A DNA stretch of 64,000 nt from Flavimaribacter sp039888615 (GTDB taxonomy: Bacteria; Pseudomonadota; Alphaproteobacteria; Rhizobiales; Rhizobiaceae), in the NCBI GenBank assembly GCA_039888615.1, contig JBDQQS010000002.1. One strand, written 5' to 3'. Below are positions 27,187 through 37,100 of this stretch, one piece after another. Below the pieces are notes generated by a model. It saw nothing but the letters and a program-made list of their open reading frames with translations, was not told the DNA's origin and made no database searches. Positions within the stretch are counted from its first letter, which is position 1. Each line of letters starts with the position of its first letter. The position numbers and the translations under genes are program-made.

Positions 27187-27798
27187 TCAGATGTAATTTT
27201 CCAGCGCTTCCGGCGGCTGGATGGTGGCGAATTCGATGGCGATGCCGTCATCGAAATGGCGCACGACACGGCCGCGCATGTTTCCGAGAAGGACATGCGA
27301 ACCGAGCGCCGGCCTGGCCTCGATCTCGATTGCGGCGCCGGACATCGAAAGGTCCACGATACGACAGGGATAGGTGTCGCCGTCGGCGAGTTTGATTTCC
27401 GCATTCGGATCGCGCGGGACAATCCGCTCATGCCGACGATCTTCTGCTACGCCCATTTCGTTGCGGTTTGCGAACCAGTTCAACTGCGCCGCGAGTTTCT
27501 GCCGCTTTCTTTCGGTCGCCTTGATCTTGATTCGGAAGCCGTCTTCGGTCAGCGCGGACATCTTGCCTTCGACCCGTCCAATATGGTCGATATAGGCGAT
27601 AATTCTCTCCTGGTTTTGTGGCCTGGCCGCACAGCGAAAATAGGCCTCGAAGGGAGACATTTCTACCGCAACGCATTGATATTCATTGAAATCCGCGCAC
27701 ATGAGCCGCCCGCTGAGATCAAGGGCGACTACCTTGTGTCCATTTCCCTCTGGATCAGGCGTGATAATGCGCTCCAATGTCGGCCTCGTCGTTTGCAT
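27187..27798 (-). CDS. PilZ-domain protein
   Basis: 203 residues from the ATG at 27798. The C-terminal PilZ domain has the c-di-GMP signature RRHERIVPR near residue 120 and, about 25-30 residues on, CRIVDLSMSGAAIE in place of the strict DxSxxG (DLSMSG fits it). The N-terminal half (GRLMCADFNEYQCVAVEMSPFEAYFRC) resembles a degenerate YcgR-type companion domain. It should bind c-di-GMP and pass the signal to an unknown partner. It converges with the adaptor/CDF operon, separated by 21 bases. Confidence 0.85.
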   Translation of the reverse strand: MQTTRPTLERIITPDPEGNGHKVVALDLSGRLMCADFNEYQCVAVEMSPFEAYFRCAARPQNQERIIAYIDHIGRVEGKMSALTEDGFRIKIKATERKRQKLAAQLNWFANRNEMGVAEDRRHERIVPRDPNAEIKLADGDTYPCRIVDLSMSGAAIEIEARPALGSHVLLGNMRGRVVRHFDDGIAIEFATIQPPEALENYI

Positions 27799-28090
27799 GG
27801 AATACTGAACCTTGAAAGGGTGGGATCCAGCCACCGTTATATTATATATCTATGCTCAACCGTTAACAACCGGTAATAGATGTTATCGATGGAAACGATA
27901 CAATTATAATTAGAAGTCCATCAGATAAAAGATCAATGGTTGCAAACTGGTATTATCCATCTTGGTTAACAATTTGTTGGCGAGTGTTTGCCATTCAGCC
28001 GGCAGCCTGTGCGCGTTTTGTCGAGCCACTTCTTTTTTTGCGCCGAACGGAATACTAGCTAAGTCCGATTCAGTGTGAAAGGCGCGTGTC

Positions 28091-28849
28091 ATGGCGGATA
28101 GACAGCCGGATCAAGAACACAACGGTCCCGCAGGCGACTGGTCGAGCGGGCGACCGCCGCGACAGCCGATTTTCAATCTGCCGGCGGTCGTCACCTGGGC
28201 GACATTCGCGATGTGGTTCATCCATATAGCCAGGGCCTACGTCCTTACGCAGGACCAGAATATTTTCGTTCTCATTCATGGCGCCTTTATTCCGATACGC
28301 TATGAATCCGTGTCGCTGTTTACCGATCCGGCTGCTTTCTGGACGCCGGTCACCTATTCCTTGCTTCACGCGAATTTCGCGCACTTGATCGTCAACACGC
28401 TTTGGCTCATCGCATTTGGCGCGGTTGTCGCGCGTCGAATCGGAACACAGCGATTTGTCATATTCTGGATCCTGTCGGCTATGGCGTCGGCGGGGCTGTA
28501 TTTCCTGTTTCATGCGCAGAGCGGCGCTCCGATGATCGGCGCTTCCGGCGTGATATCAGCTCTCATGGGCGCTGCGGCTCGTTTCGCCTTCCCCAGGCAC
28601 GGCGGCTTCAATCGCCTCAATGCGCACAGGCTGCCTTATCAGACGCTGCAGGAAACCCTCGTGAACCGCACTGTGATCACTTACGTGGTGATATGGTTTG
28701 CAATAAACGCGATTGCGGCCTTCGGCCTGCTTGGCGGACCGGGCCCCGATGCGCAGATCGCCTGGGAAGCGCATGTCGGCGGCTTTCTCTTCGGCTTCTT
28801 TGCATTTCGGTTCTTCGACGTCGGCTCGCATTTCAAACCTGCCGCCTGA
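28091..28849 (+). CDS. Rhomboid family intramembrane serine protease
   Basis: 252 residues with six or so membrane helices. The catalytic serine is in GASGVISALMGA and the catalytic histidine in AHVGGFLFGFF; the L1-loop region and HANFAHLIVNTLWLIAFG histidines are also present. It cleaves membrane-embedded substrates; natural substrates in alphaproteobacteria are mostly unknown. It is preceded by a 256-base AT-rich gap that should hold its promoter. Confidence 0.9.
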   Translation: MADRQPDQEHNGPAGDWSSGRPPRQPIFNLPAVVTWATFAMWFIHIARAYVLTQDQNIFVLIHGAFIPIRYESVSLFTDPAAFWTPVTYSLLHANFAHLIVNTLWLIAFGAVVARRIGTQRFVIFWILSAMASAGLYFLFHAQSGAPMIGASGVISALMGAAARFAFPRHGGFNRLNAHRLPYQTLQETLVNRTVITYVVIWFAINAIAAFGLLGGPGPDAQIAWEAHVGGFLFGFFAFRFFDVGSHFKPAA

Positions 28850-29031
28850 GCCTTTGGCGCAATGGCTTAAGTCTCACATTTCATTTCGTTTCACGAAGAA
28901 TTCGCGATCAGTCTCCGCGCTACCATTTGCTTGCAATTCGCCTCGGCTGCGCGCACGATACGATGACTGATGCGCCGATATGGCGGCCGGGAAAGGATGC
29001 CGCCGTAACGAATGTGAGTGAGGAGACACCC

Positions 29032-29460
29032 ATGACAGTCAAGGCAATACTCGATCAGAAGGGCCGTGAAGTGATCACGGTCACGCCTGAAATCTCACTG
29101 TCGGAAGCCAACGCCAGGCTGGCGGAGTACAAGATCGGCGCCGTCGTCGTCGTCGACGGGTCCGACAGGATCTGCGGGATCCTGTCGGAACGCGATATTG
29201 TGCGCGCGCTGGCAGCCAAGGGGGCTGACGCGATGTCCGGACCGGTCTCATCCGCCATGACGGCGAATGTAAAGGTCTGCAGCGAGACCCATTCGGTCAA
29301 TCAGTTGATGGAGATGATGACGCAGGGACGGTTCCGTCACCTGCCGGTCGAGGTCGACGGAAAACTGGGAGGCCTCGTCTCGATCGGCGACGTCGTACGC
29401 CTGCGCATCGAACAGGTCGAGCGCGAAGCCGAGGAAATCAAGGCCTATATCGCCAGTTAA
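29032..29460 (+). CDS. Two-CBS-domain protein
   Basis: 142 residues starting at the ATG at 29032, after GAGGAG; an open frame continues upstream but has no coding character. Two CBS motifs: residues about 10-65 (VITVTPEISLSEANARL, GILSERDIV) and 75-130 (METMTQGRF-type MEMMTQGRFRHLPV, GLVSIGDVV). Stand-alone CBS pairs bind adenine nucleotides or SAM and often act as energy sensors. It overlaps the convergent HIT gene by four bases. Confidence 0.88.
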   Translation: MTVKAILDQKGREVITVTPEISLSEANARLAEYKIGAVVVVDGSDRICGILSERDIVRALAAKGADAMSGPVSSAMTANVKVCSETHSVNQLMEMMTQGRFRHLPVEVDGKLGGLVSIGDVVRLRIEQVEREAEEIKAYIAS

Positions 29461-29885
29461 TCGACTGCGGCGGCAATCTTTGCCGCGTTGGCCTTGAGTT
29501 CGTCCGCGTCGCCCTGCTGCGAGGCGGGCGGGAGAAGGGCGACGCCCTCGAAACGCGGAATAACGTGGACATGCAGGTGGAACACCACTTGTCCGCCAGC
29601 AGCTTCGTTGAATTGCTGGATGGTCACGCCGTCGGCCGCGAATGCCTTCTTGCAAGCCCGCGCTATCCGTTGGACGGTTTTTCCTACGCTGGCGTAGTCT
29701 TCATGCGCGATATCGAGAATATTGCGCGCCGGGTTTTTCGGAATGACCAGGCAATGTCCGGGTCCGCGAGGCATGATGTCCATGAAAACCAGCGTGTCTT
29801 CATCCTCGAAAACCTTGTGGCAGGGCAGTTCGCCACGGAGAATCTTCGCGAAGATGTTCTGATCGTCATAGGCCGGTTCATTCAT
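29457..29885 (-). CDS. HIT family (HINT-like) nucleotide hydrolase
   Basis: 142 residues. The triad motif HLHVHVIPR (H-x-H-x-H) is intact and IFAKILRGELPCHKVFEDE is the usual HINT N-terminus; GPGHCLVIPKNPARNI follows. Such proteins hydrolyse adenosine phosphoramidates or dinucleoside polyphosphates. Length is normal and it looks functional. Confidence 0.92.
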   Translation of the reverse strand: MNEPAYDDQNIFAKILRGELPCHKVFEDEDTLVFMDIMPRGPGHCLVIPKNPARNILDIAHEDYASVGKTVQRIARACKKAFAADGVTIQQFNEAAGGQVVFHLHVHVIPRFEGVALLPPASQQGDADELKANAAKIAAAVD

Positions 29886-30080
29886 CCCGATAGTCCTCGT
29901 TCATGCTTGGTTGGCGGTGAGATACACATGAAGGGGCGCGTCTGTTCCGTCAAGAACGAGTATGGTTGCAAAGACTGGTTATTTCGTGTCGGCGCGATTT
30001 GTATATAGTGTCTGGCGAGATGGATATTTCGGTAACTCTTCATCGATAGGTTGCTAACAAATCAAAATGGAGGAATTAAA

Positions 30081-31826
30081 ATGGCGTCGAAGAATGTTTG
30101 TGAAGTCCTGCTGGACAACCTCGCTCATGCTGGAGCCCATCACATTTTCGGCGTCACAGGCGATGCGCTCAATCCGTTCCTCGAGGCGATCCGCGGAGAC
30201 GGACGCTTCGAGTGGTTCGGCGTGCGCCACGAGGAAAACGCAGCCTATGCAGCCTATAGCCAGGCGGCGCTGAGCGGCGGAATAGGCGTGTGCGCAGGCA
30301 CGGTCGGCCCGGGCGCTCTGCACCTGATAAACGGTCTCTACAACGCCAAGAAGGAGCGGGCGGGCGTTGTTGCGATCACCGGTCAGGTCGCCCACAAAGA
30401 GCGCAGCACGAACTATCACCAGGAAGTAAACCTGGAGAAGATTTTTGACGACGTCTGCGGCTTTCAGGCGATTATTCACACGGCCGAAGCGGCGCCGCGG
30501 CTGATGCAGATGGCGATTCAGAAAGCGCTGATCGAGCGCGAGGTCGTGCGCATAGAATTGCCCATCGACGTCACCGAACAGAAAGTGCCAGAAATCCGCA
30601 AGGACTTCCATTTCGTGACGAAACCTTCGGCGATTATCCCGCCGCAGGAGGAAATCGAACGCGCCGCCGACCTGATTAATCAGGGCAAGAAGGTGGCGTT
30701 CTTCTGCGGTCACGGCTGCCACGGCGCGAGAGATGAAATCGTGGAGCTCGCCAAACGCATTCACGCGCCGATCACCCATACTCTCAAGGGCAAGGAAGTC
30801 TTCGACTATGATGACGGTCCCGTGGTCGGCATGACGGGCCTCCTGGGCAATCCGGGCGGCTATCACAGCGTGCGGGACTGCGACGTTCTGGTGATGCTGG
30901 GAACCGACTTTCCCTATGAGTGGTTCATTCCCGACGGCATCGAGGTCGTCCAGGTGGATTGCCGCGCCGAAAATGTCGGCAGGCGGACAAATGTCACGGT
31001 TGGGCTGATCGGCACGATCAAGGAGACCGTCGGTCTGCTCGCGCCCCTGATAAAGGACAAGTCGGACGCCGATTTCTTCGACAAGCAGAAAAAGCGGTCG
31101 TCGAAATGGTTGAAAGCGATGGAGGAGCAGGGGTCGCCGGAACGCACTTCCAAGCCATTGCATCCTCAACTTTTCGCCAAGGCTGTGTCGGATATGGCGG
31201 ACGACGATGCGGTTTTCGCGGCCGATGTCGGCGAATGCACAGTGTGGCTCGCGCGTCAGATGCGTTTGAAGGGCGAGCGCCGCATGGTCAGCGCCTTCAA
31301 TCACGGCTCCCTCGGTTCCGGCCTGCCCTCCGCGCTCGGCGCGATTGCGCTCAATCCCGGACGTCAGGTCTGGTCGCTATGCGGCGATGGCGGCTTCGGT
31401 ATGGCCATGCAGGACTTCGTCACCGCCGTGCGCTATGACTGGCCGCTCAAGGTGATCATCTTCAACAATTCCGAACTGGGTTTCGTCAAAATGGAGATGG
31501 AGGTCGCGGGCTACGCCTACAACAAGAACGCCACGCATCTGCAGAATCCGGACTTTGCTGAATACGCGAAGATCTGCGGCGGAGACGGCGTTCGGGTTGA
31601 AGACGCTGATCAGGTCATTCCCGCCATCGAAAAGGCCGCAGCATCCGACAAACCCTTCATTATCGATGCGATCGTCACGTCTGGCGAGTTCGCCATGCCG
31701 CCGCACATCGAAATTAATCAGGCCTGGGGCTTTGGCCTTGTAAAGGTCAAGGAAGGCATCCTGATGTTGAAGGGCGATGAAAGCCAGTGGGACAACTGGA
31801 AGGACGAAATCAAGGCTTCGCTGTAA
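30081..31826 (+). CDS. poxB: Thiamine-diphosphate-dependent pyruvate dehydrogenase (quinone)/pyruvate oxidase
   Basis: 581 residues from the ATG at 30081, with GGAGGA seven bases upstream; an upstream ATG-like start at 30051 is less good. It has three domains: N-terminal pyrimidine-binding (GVTGDALNPFLEAI, RHEENAAYAA with the cofactor-activating Glu), a middle FAD domain (VVGMTGLLGN, VLVMLGTDFPY), and a pyrophosphate-binding domain (LCGDGGFGMAMQDF...NNSELG). PoxB oxidises pyruvate to acetate and CO2, reducing ubiquinone at the membrane. Relatives include acetolactate synthase; the middle region favours PoxB. Confidence 0.85.
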   Translation: MASKNVCEVLLDNLAHAGAHHIFGVTGDALNPFLEAIRGDGRFEWFGVRHEENAAYAAYSQAALSGGIGVCAGTVGPGALHLINGLYNAKKERAGVVAITGQVAHKERSTNYHQEVNLEKIFDDVCGFQAIIHTAEAAPRLMQMAIQKALIEREVVRIELPIDVTEQKVPEIRKDFHFVTKPSAIIPPQEEIERAADLINQGKKVAFFCGHGCHGARDEIVELAKRIHAPITHTLKGKEVFDYDDGPVVGMTGLLGNPGGYHSVRDCDVLVMLGTDFPYEWFIPDGIEVVQVDCRAENVGRRTNVTVGLIGTIKETVGLLAPLIKDKSDADFFDKQKKRSSKWLKAMEEQGSPERTSKPLHPQLFAKAVSDMADDDAVFAADVGECTVWLARQMRLKGERRMVSAFNHGSLGSGLPSALGAIALNPGRQVWSLCGDGGFGMAMQDFVTAVRYDWPLKVIIFNNSELGFVKMEMEVAGYAYNKNATHLQNPDFAEYAKICGGDGVRVEDADQVIPAIEKAAASDKPFIIDAIVTSGEFAMPPHIEINQAWGFGLVKVKEGILMLKGDESQWDNWKDEIKASL

Positions 31827-32152
31827 TCTGAATACAGTATCCGATTGAGATATCACCAAGATTCATAGTCATTTTCTGAAAAGAACTATGGTTAGGAATT
31901 GGTGATTTCTTAATTCTATTGTTGTTCAATCACCGAGTATGGCAGACACAATTGTTGTTTGCGCCGGTTGAGTATTGCGTTCCGGGTACTGGCCGAAAGC
32001 CGACTTCCCGGTTATTGATTGAAAGAACACCGTTTGCGAGAGCGAATGGGCGACGTATCGCGTACAGGGAAGGGGCAGCACGGGTTTGTTTCCAGACTTC
32101 AGGAACACTTGCTTCAAGCCGCACTGATAAATCGATGACGGGCTGCCGAACC
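31827..32152. other. 326-base intergenic region between poxB and tamA
   Basis: No convincing gene. It opens with a nested inverted repeat (31852-31906) and an AT-rich stretch to about 31930, which may hold the tamA promoter. The rest is in frame with tamA and open back to about 31919, but there is no signal peptide or family similarity in that extension, so it is treated as leader sequence. Confidence 0.6.
31852..31906. repeat. Nested inverted repeat after poxB
   Basis: ATCACCAA at 31852-31859 is the reverse complement of TTGGTGAT at 31899-31906. Inside, CATAGT at 31864-31869 matches ACTATG at 31885-31890. The result is a two-tier stem-loop followed by TTTCTTAATT. It could be a weak terminator for poxB, an operator pair, or a structured RNA end. 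Confidence 0.5.
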
Positions 32153-34060
32153 ATGTCTGAACGGGCGCATTCCAGGGGCAGACATTGTCTCGCCGCGATG
32201 CTTTGCGCCGGCTTGATTCATGTTCCTCAGGCGGCTTTTGCGTTCGAGCTTTTCGGGATCCATCTGTGGGGCAAGAAACAGGAAGCGGTCGAAGAAGTCG
32301 AACCCGTCCCCGATCCAGTCACCTACAAGGTTGAACTCAGCGTCGACAACGAAGAGATCAAATCGGATCTTGAATCTTCGTCGCTTCTACTCGCGGAAGA
32401 AACCAAGCCGCCCTCGGGTACGATCGGGCTTCTGACCCGCGCGCACAATGACCAGAGGCGGCTCGTTGCGACGCTGTACTCGCTGGGCTATTACGGCGGC
32501 ATCGTTTCGATCCTTGTAAACGGTCGTCCGTATGAACTGGTCCCGATCGACGCCGGCCTGGACAGGGCCGGAACCGTCAATGTCGTGATCCACGTCAAGA
32601 CCGGCCCTTTGTTCCATTTTGCCCCGGCGGATGTCGTCGCCTCGGACGGCGAGGCGGTGGACCTGTCGGAATATGGCGTGGTCCCTGGCGAGGTCGCGCA
32701 ATCCGGACAGGTCGCGCAGGCCGCCTCAAAGGTGGTGAGCGCCTGGCGCGACAAGGGCTACGCCTTTGCGAAGATTTCGAACCAGGAACTTATCGCCAAT
32801 CACAACAACGATCTGCTGGAAGTCAAATTGCGCCTCGATACGGGCATAAAGACGGTTTTCGGCGATGTGAAAGTGGTAGGCGCCGTAGACATAGAGCCGG
32901 ATTTCATCATCCAGCAGGCAAATATCAGGCGCGGCGCGATCTTCAGTCCGAAAGACCTTGCCGACGCCAGCAAGCGGCTTCGCGCGCTGGGCGTGTTCTC
33001 CAGCGTCGTCATAGAGGAAGCGGGCGCTCCTGATCCCGACGGATCCGTTCCGGTCACGATTACGGTGAGTGAGCGCGATCCAAAGGGATTCGGCATCGGT
33101 CTGACCGCCGCCACGCAGGATGGCCTTGGTGGTGAGGCGTTCTGGGTGAACAGGAACCTGTTCGGCCGCGCGGAGTCTCTGCGCTTTGAAGCATCCATGC
33201 AGGGCGTCGGCCGCGATAATCTCGAAACCGATCTCGATTATCGCGCAGCGATGATTTTCTCGAAGCCCGGTGTCTTCGGACCGCTGACGACGTTCAGCAC
33301 GAAACTCGAGGCCGAGCTTCTCGACAACGACGCCTATTTGAAAAAATCCGTTTCCGCCAATTTGGCGCTCGAACGGGAATTCACCGACACGGTCTCCGGC
33401 ACGGCCGCGCTGGATATCGAATATGCTGACTTTACGGAAACCGTGTATCCGTCGCGATCACTGATCGTTTCGACGCCGCTGGAACTCACCTGGGACACCA
33501 GGGACGACAAGCTCAATCCCACGAAAGGCATGCGTTTTGTACTCTATGGAGAGCCGGCCTTCGATTTCGAAGATTCAGCGTCCTTCTTCAAGACAAAGGC
33601 GGTCTTTAGCGCCTATCAGGCGCTGAACGAGGCCCGGACATTCGTCCTCGCAGGCCGCCTTGCCGCCGGCACGATCGTAGGCGCAGGCATATCCGAGGTG
33701 CCTCCCGACCGGCTGTTCTTTGCCGGCGGCGGCGGTTCGATCCGTGGCTACGCCTATCAGGCGGCAAGCCCGCGCGACAGCGAAAACGAACTGATTGGCG
33801 GCTTGTCGCTGATCGAGGCGTCCGTTGAAGCCCGCGTCGGACTGACCGAGAATTTTGGCCTTGCCTTCTTTGTCGACACCGGCGGCGCCTTCTCGTCATC
33901 GACCCCGGGCGATGGCGGCCAATGGTACACCGGCGTCGGCGCGGGCGTGCGCTACAATACGCCGGTTGGGCCGTTGCGCATGGATTTCGCCATTCCGCTG
34001 GAACAGATCAGGGACGAACCCTCCTACGGGATTTATCTCGGGCTGGGTCAGGCGTTCTGA
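32153..34060 (+). CDS. tamA: TamA, Omp85-family outer membrane assembly protein
   Basis: 635 residues from the ATG at 32153, chosen for the signal peptide ending near AAFA. After it come POTRA domains (about residues 40-270, with GYYGGIVSILVNGRPY, GYAFAKISNQEL and RLRALGVFSSVVIEE) and then a 16-strand barrel domain with LFFAGGGGSIRGYAYQ (the VRGY/IRGY lid-lock motif) and a C-terminus ending in phenylalanine, needed for barrel insertion. With TamB it forms the translocation and assembly module. It is 62 bases upstream of tamB. Confidence 0.93.
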   Translation: MSERAHSRGRHCLAAMLCAGLIHVPQAAFAFELFGIHLWGKKQEAVEEVEPVPDPVTYKVELSVDNEEIKSDLESSSLLLAEETKPPSGTIGLLTRAHNDQRRLVATLYSLGYYGGIVSILVNGRPYELVPIDAGLDRAGTVNVVIHVKTGPLFHFAPADVVASDGEAVDLSEYGVVPGEVAQSGQVAQAASKVVSAWRDKGYAFAKISNQELIANHNNDLLEVKLRLDTGIKTVFGDVKVVGAVDIEPDFIIQQANIRRGAIFSPKDLADASKRLRALGVFSSVVIEEAGAPDPDGSVPVTITVSERDPKGFGIGLTAATQDGLGGEAFWVNRNLFGRAESLRFEASMQGVGRDNLETDLDYRAAMIFSKPGVFGPLTTFSTKLEAELLDNDAYLKKSVSANLALEREFTDTVSGTAALDIEYADFTETVYPSRSLIVSTPLELTWDTRDDKLNPTKGMRFVLYGEPAFDFEDSASFFKTKAVFSAYQALNEARTFVLAGRLAAGTIVGAGISEVPPDRLFFAGGGGSIRGYAYQAASPRDSENELIGGLSLIEASVEARVGLTENFGLAFFVDTGGAFSSSTPGDGGQWYTGVGAGVRYNTPVGPLRMDFAIPLEQIRDEPSYGIYLGLGQAF

Positions 34061-34122
34061 TCGTTACCATTGATTGAGTGAATCGATATAGTGTCGCCGT
34101 TATTGAGCCTTACAAGGTAGGC

Positions 34123-37100
34123 ATGATGAAGATCCTTACGCGCATTCTGCTTGGTCTTTGCATTGTGATCATCGTGCTGGTCGCTGCGGTGTTCGGGCTG
34201 CTTGGGACGCGTCCGGGTCTCGATCTTGTAGCCTCGGTCGTCAACTCCGTCGCCAGCAACGATGATCAGACAATCGAGATAACCGGTATAGACGGCGTTC
34301 TTTCCGGCAGGCCTTCGGTGGAAAAGGTGACGATCGCCGACCGTGAAGGCGTTTGGCTGACCGTTGCGAATGTTGAGGCGGAACTCGCGCTCCTGCCGCT
34401 CCTGACGGTGAATATCCAGGCGGCCGGACTTTCAGCCGACATGATCGACCTGGCAAGGCTGCCGCAGGGCAATCCGGAGGCCAAACCCGCGCCGAGCGAT
34501 GGCGGCGGCTTTTCGCTGCCGGCTATTCGCGCCGACATTCAGAATATCTTCGTTCGCGAAATCAGGCTCGGAGAACCGGTCATCGGTGAGGCCGCCACTT
34601 TGCAATTGACCGGCGCCGCCATGCTTGACGACGCTCCGGTCAATATCGCCGGCAATCTCGAACTCCTGCGCACCGATGGCGCGCAGGGCGACATCAAGGC
34701 CGACTGGAAACTGGCGCCGGATACGAACGAACTGAAGCTGGATCTGGCCGTCAGCGAACCTCGCGACGGTCTGCTTGCGCGTACCCTTGATATTTACGGC
34801 CTGCCGTCGGTCGATGCGCGGATCAAAGGCGACGGGCCGCTCGACGACTGGCAGTCCGAGATTTCGGTGAGCCTCGACGGCGAGGAAACGGTTTCGGGAA
34901 CGGTGGCGCTTTCCTGGACACAGGATCGCCAGCAGGTTTCCGGCGCCCTGGCTGGACAACTGGCGCGATTGGCGCCGCAGCAAATCAAGCCGGTGCTCGC
35001 CGGTGAAACGGATATCAAGGTGGATGTGACCCGGGCGAGCGACAACACGCTTCGCATCGATACGCTGAGCGTCAAGTCACAACTCGCCTCGATCAGCGCC
35101 TCCGGCCATGTGCTGCCGGACAGCGACGCCGTCGACATGCAGGCCAGTCTCGAATTCGGCATGCCGGGCTCGGATGTGATGATCCAGCTCGACGACAATG
35201 CGTCCATCACCGTCGGGCATGTGCAGATGACCACGGCGCTAAAGGGGTCCATGGACGATGCGCAATGGCGGCTTGAGGCTGCAGTCGCATCGCTTTCCGA
35301 CGACGCGCGGTCATTGACCGATCTGCGCATTACGGGAAGTTCGCCAGACATCAATGTGAATGCGCGTTCCGGTTCGGCCGTTGTCAAACTCGATATTGGT
35401 TCACTCAATTCGGGGCAGGCAGAAGTCGCGGATCTTGTGGATGGACCCGCCAGCATGACGCTTCAGGCGAACCTGGACGGCGACAGGCTTGACCTTCAGG
35501 ATATTCAGTTCGCGCTGAACCAGATCAGGGGCGCTCTCAAGGGCGACGTCGATCTGGCTGATCTCTCGCTCTCGCTGGCTCTCAGCGCCAATGTTGCTGC
35601 GCAGAAGGAGGGGCTAGCCCACCAGTTGTTCGGCGATCAGGCGCTGGATGTTTCAGGAAATCTGGCGCGCAACGGCGAAGGGGTGCTGAGTTTCAGCAAT
35701 CTCGACGTCAAGAGCGGCAATCTGATGCTTGGCGGCAAGGGGCAGCTTTCCTCAACTGCTCTCGAATTCGACGGAGACGTCGCGCTGCAAGACCTTTCAG
35801 CTCTCAATGCCGATGTCGCCGGTTCGGTGCAGGCCGACGTCCGTCTGAGCGGCTCTCCGGAAGATCCGTCATTCGAGATCACCGCCCGCGGTCGCGATGT
35901 CGTTGTCCTGGAAAATGCGCTCGAGGACCTCGTTCTCAAAGCGCAGGGCAGGAACGCGGTTTCGGATCTCGCCGCCGATATCAAGCTCGATGGCCGATAT
36001 AACAAACAGCCTCTGTCAATCGTCGCCGATGTCAGTCGCGGCTCCGGACCGATACCGCTGATCAGCAATCTGATAGTGGACATTCCGGGCGTCACGGCCA
36101 GCGGAGGCCTCCAGCCAAACGCAGACGGTGTGGTAACCGGAGAACTCGACGTCGACGTCACCGCGCTTGAAGAACTCGCGCCGTTGTTGCTGCGCGACGA
36201 TCTCGCGGGCAAGCTGACTGGCAAGGTCGTTTTCGCCGACAAAAATTCCCGCCAGACCGTCAACGCCAAGTTCAGCACCGACAGGCTCGACGCCGCCGGC
36301 GTCGTCGTCCAGAACATGACGGCCGATCTCAATGTTTCGATCCTGCCGGACGGACTTGGCATGCTGGCCGACGTCCGGGCCGGGCAGATTGACGCGCAAG
36401 GCCAGAAAATAACCGACGCCGTGGTCAAGGCCTCCGGCGATCTCGACAAGATGCCGCTCAGCATCAGCGCCAATGTGGCGGATTCTCCCGTCCGGGTTTC
36501 GGGCTGGGTTTCGATGGTCGACAATGTGACGACGATTGCGCTCGATGAGGCGAAAGGAACCTATTCGAACATTCCGCTGAACCTGACCCAGCCGATCGAG
36601 GTCCGAATTACCGGCGAAACGACGCAACTGCCGGACATCGCGCTGCAGATCGGACAAGGCACGGCGACTATTAGCGGCTCGGCCGGCGATCAGTTAGCCG
36701 TAGACGTCAAGATCGAGCGGCTGCCGCTGTCGATCATCGACAATGTCGCGGCAACCGGCATTGGGCCTCAGGGAACGCTCAACGCCACCGCAAAGATAAC
36801 CGGCGCGTCGTCTGATCCGACAGTCGATTATCGAGTGAATGTCGAAAGCCTCTCAACCGAAATCACACGTTCCATACAGGCGCCCGCGCTTTCCATCGAA
36901 TCCTCCGGCACGTTCGCGAGCATGGTCCTGAACACAACCAGCCGCGCCTTCGGGGGCGGGCTTGAATTGAACGCCAATGGCAGCGTCAATCTCAAAGGAG
37001 CCTCGCCTCAGCTCGATATCAGCCTGCAGGGCGCCGCCCCGTTTGCATTCGCGGGTCTGGCGCTGGCGTCGTCCGGCGTACAGATGAATGGCGTCGCCAA

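Noticed and set aside
27835..28090. GTTAAC motifs in the AT-rich gap, considered as CtrA sites
   Set aside because: Half sites only; the TTAA-N7-TTAA spacing is not found, and AT-rich DNA gives such motifs by chance.
28402..29031. Long N-terminal extension of the CBS-protein frame overlapping the rhomboid gene
   Set aside because: The upstream part is Arg/Cys-rich shadow of the rhomboid gene. The ATG at 29032 has its own GAGGAG site and gives a complete two-CBS protein.
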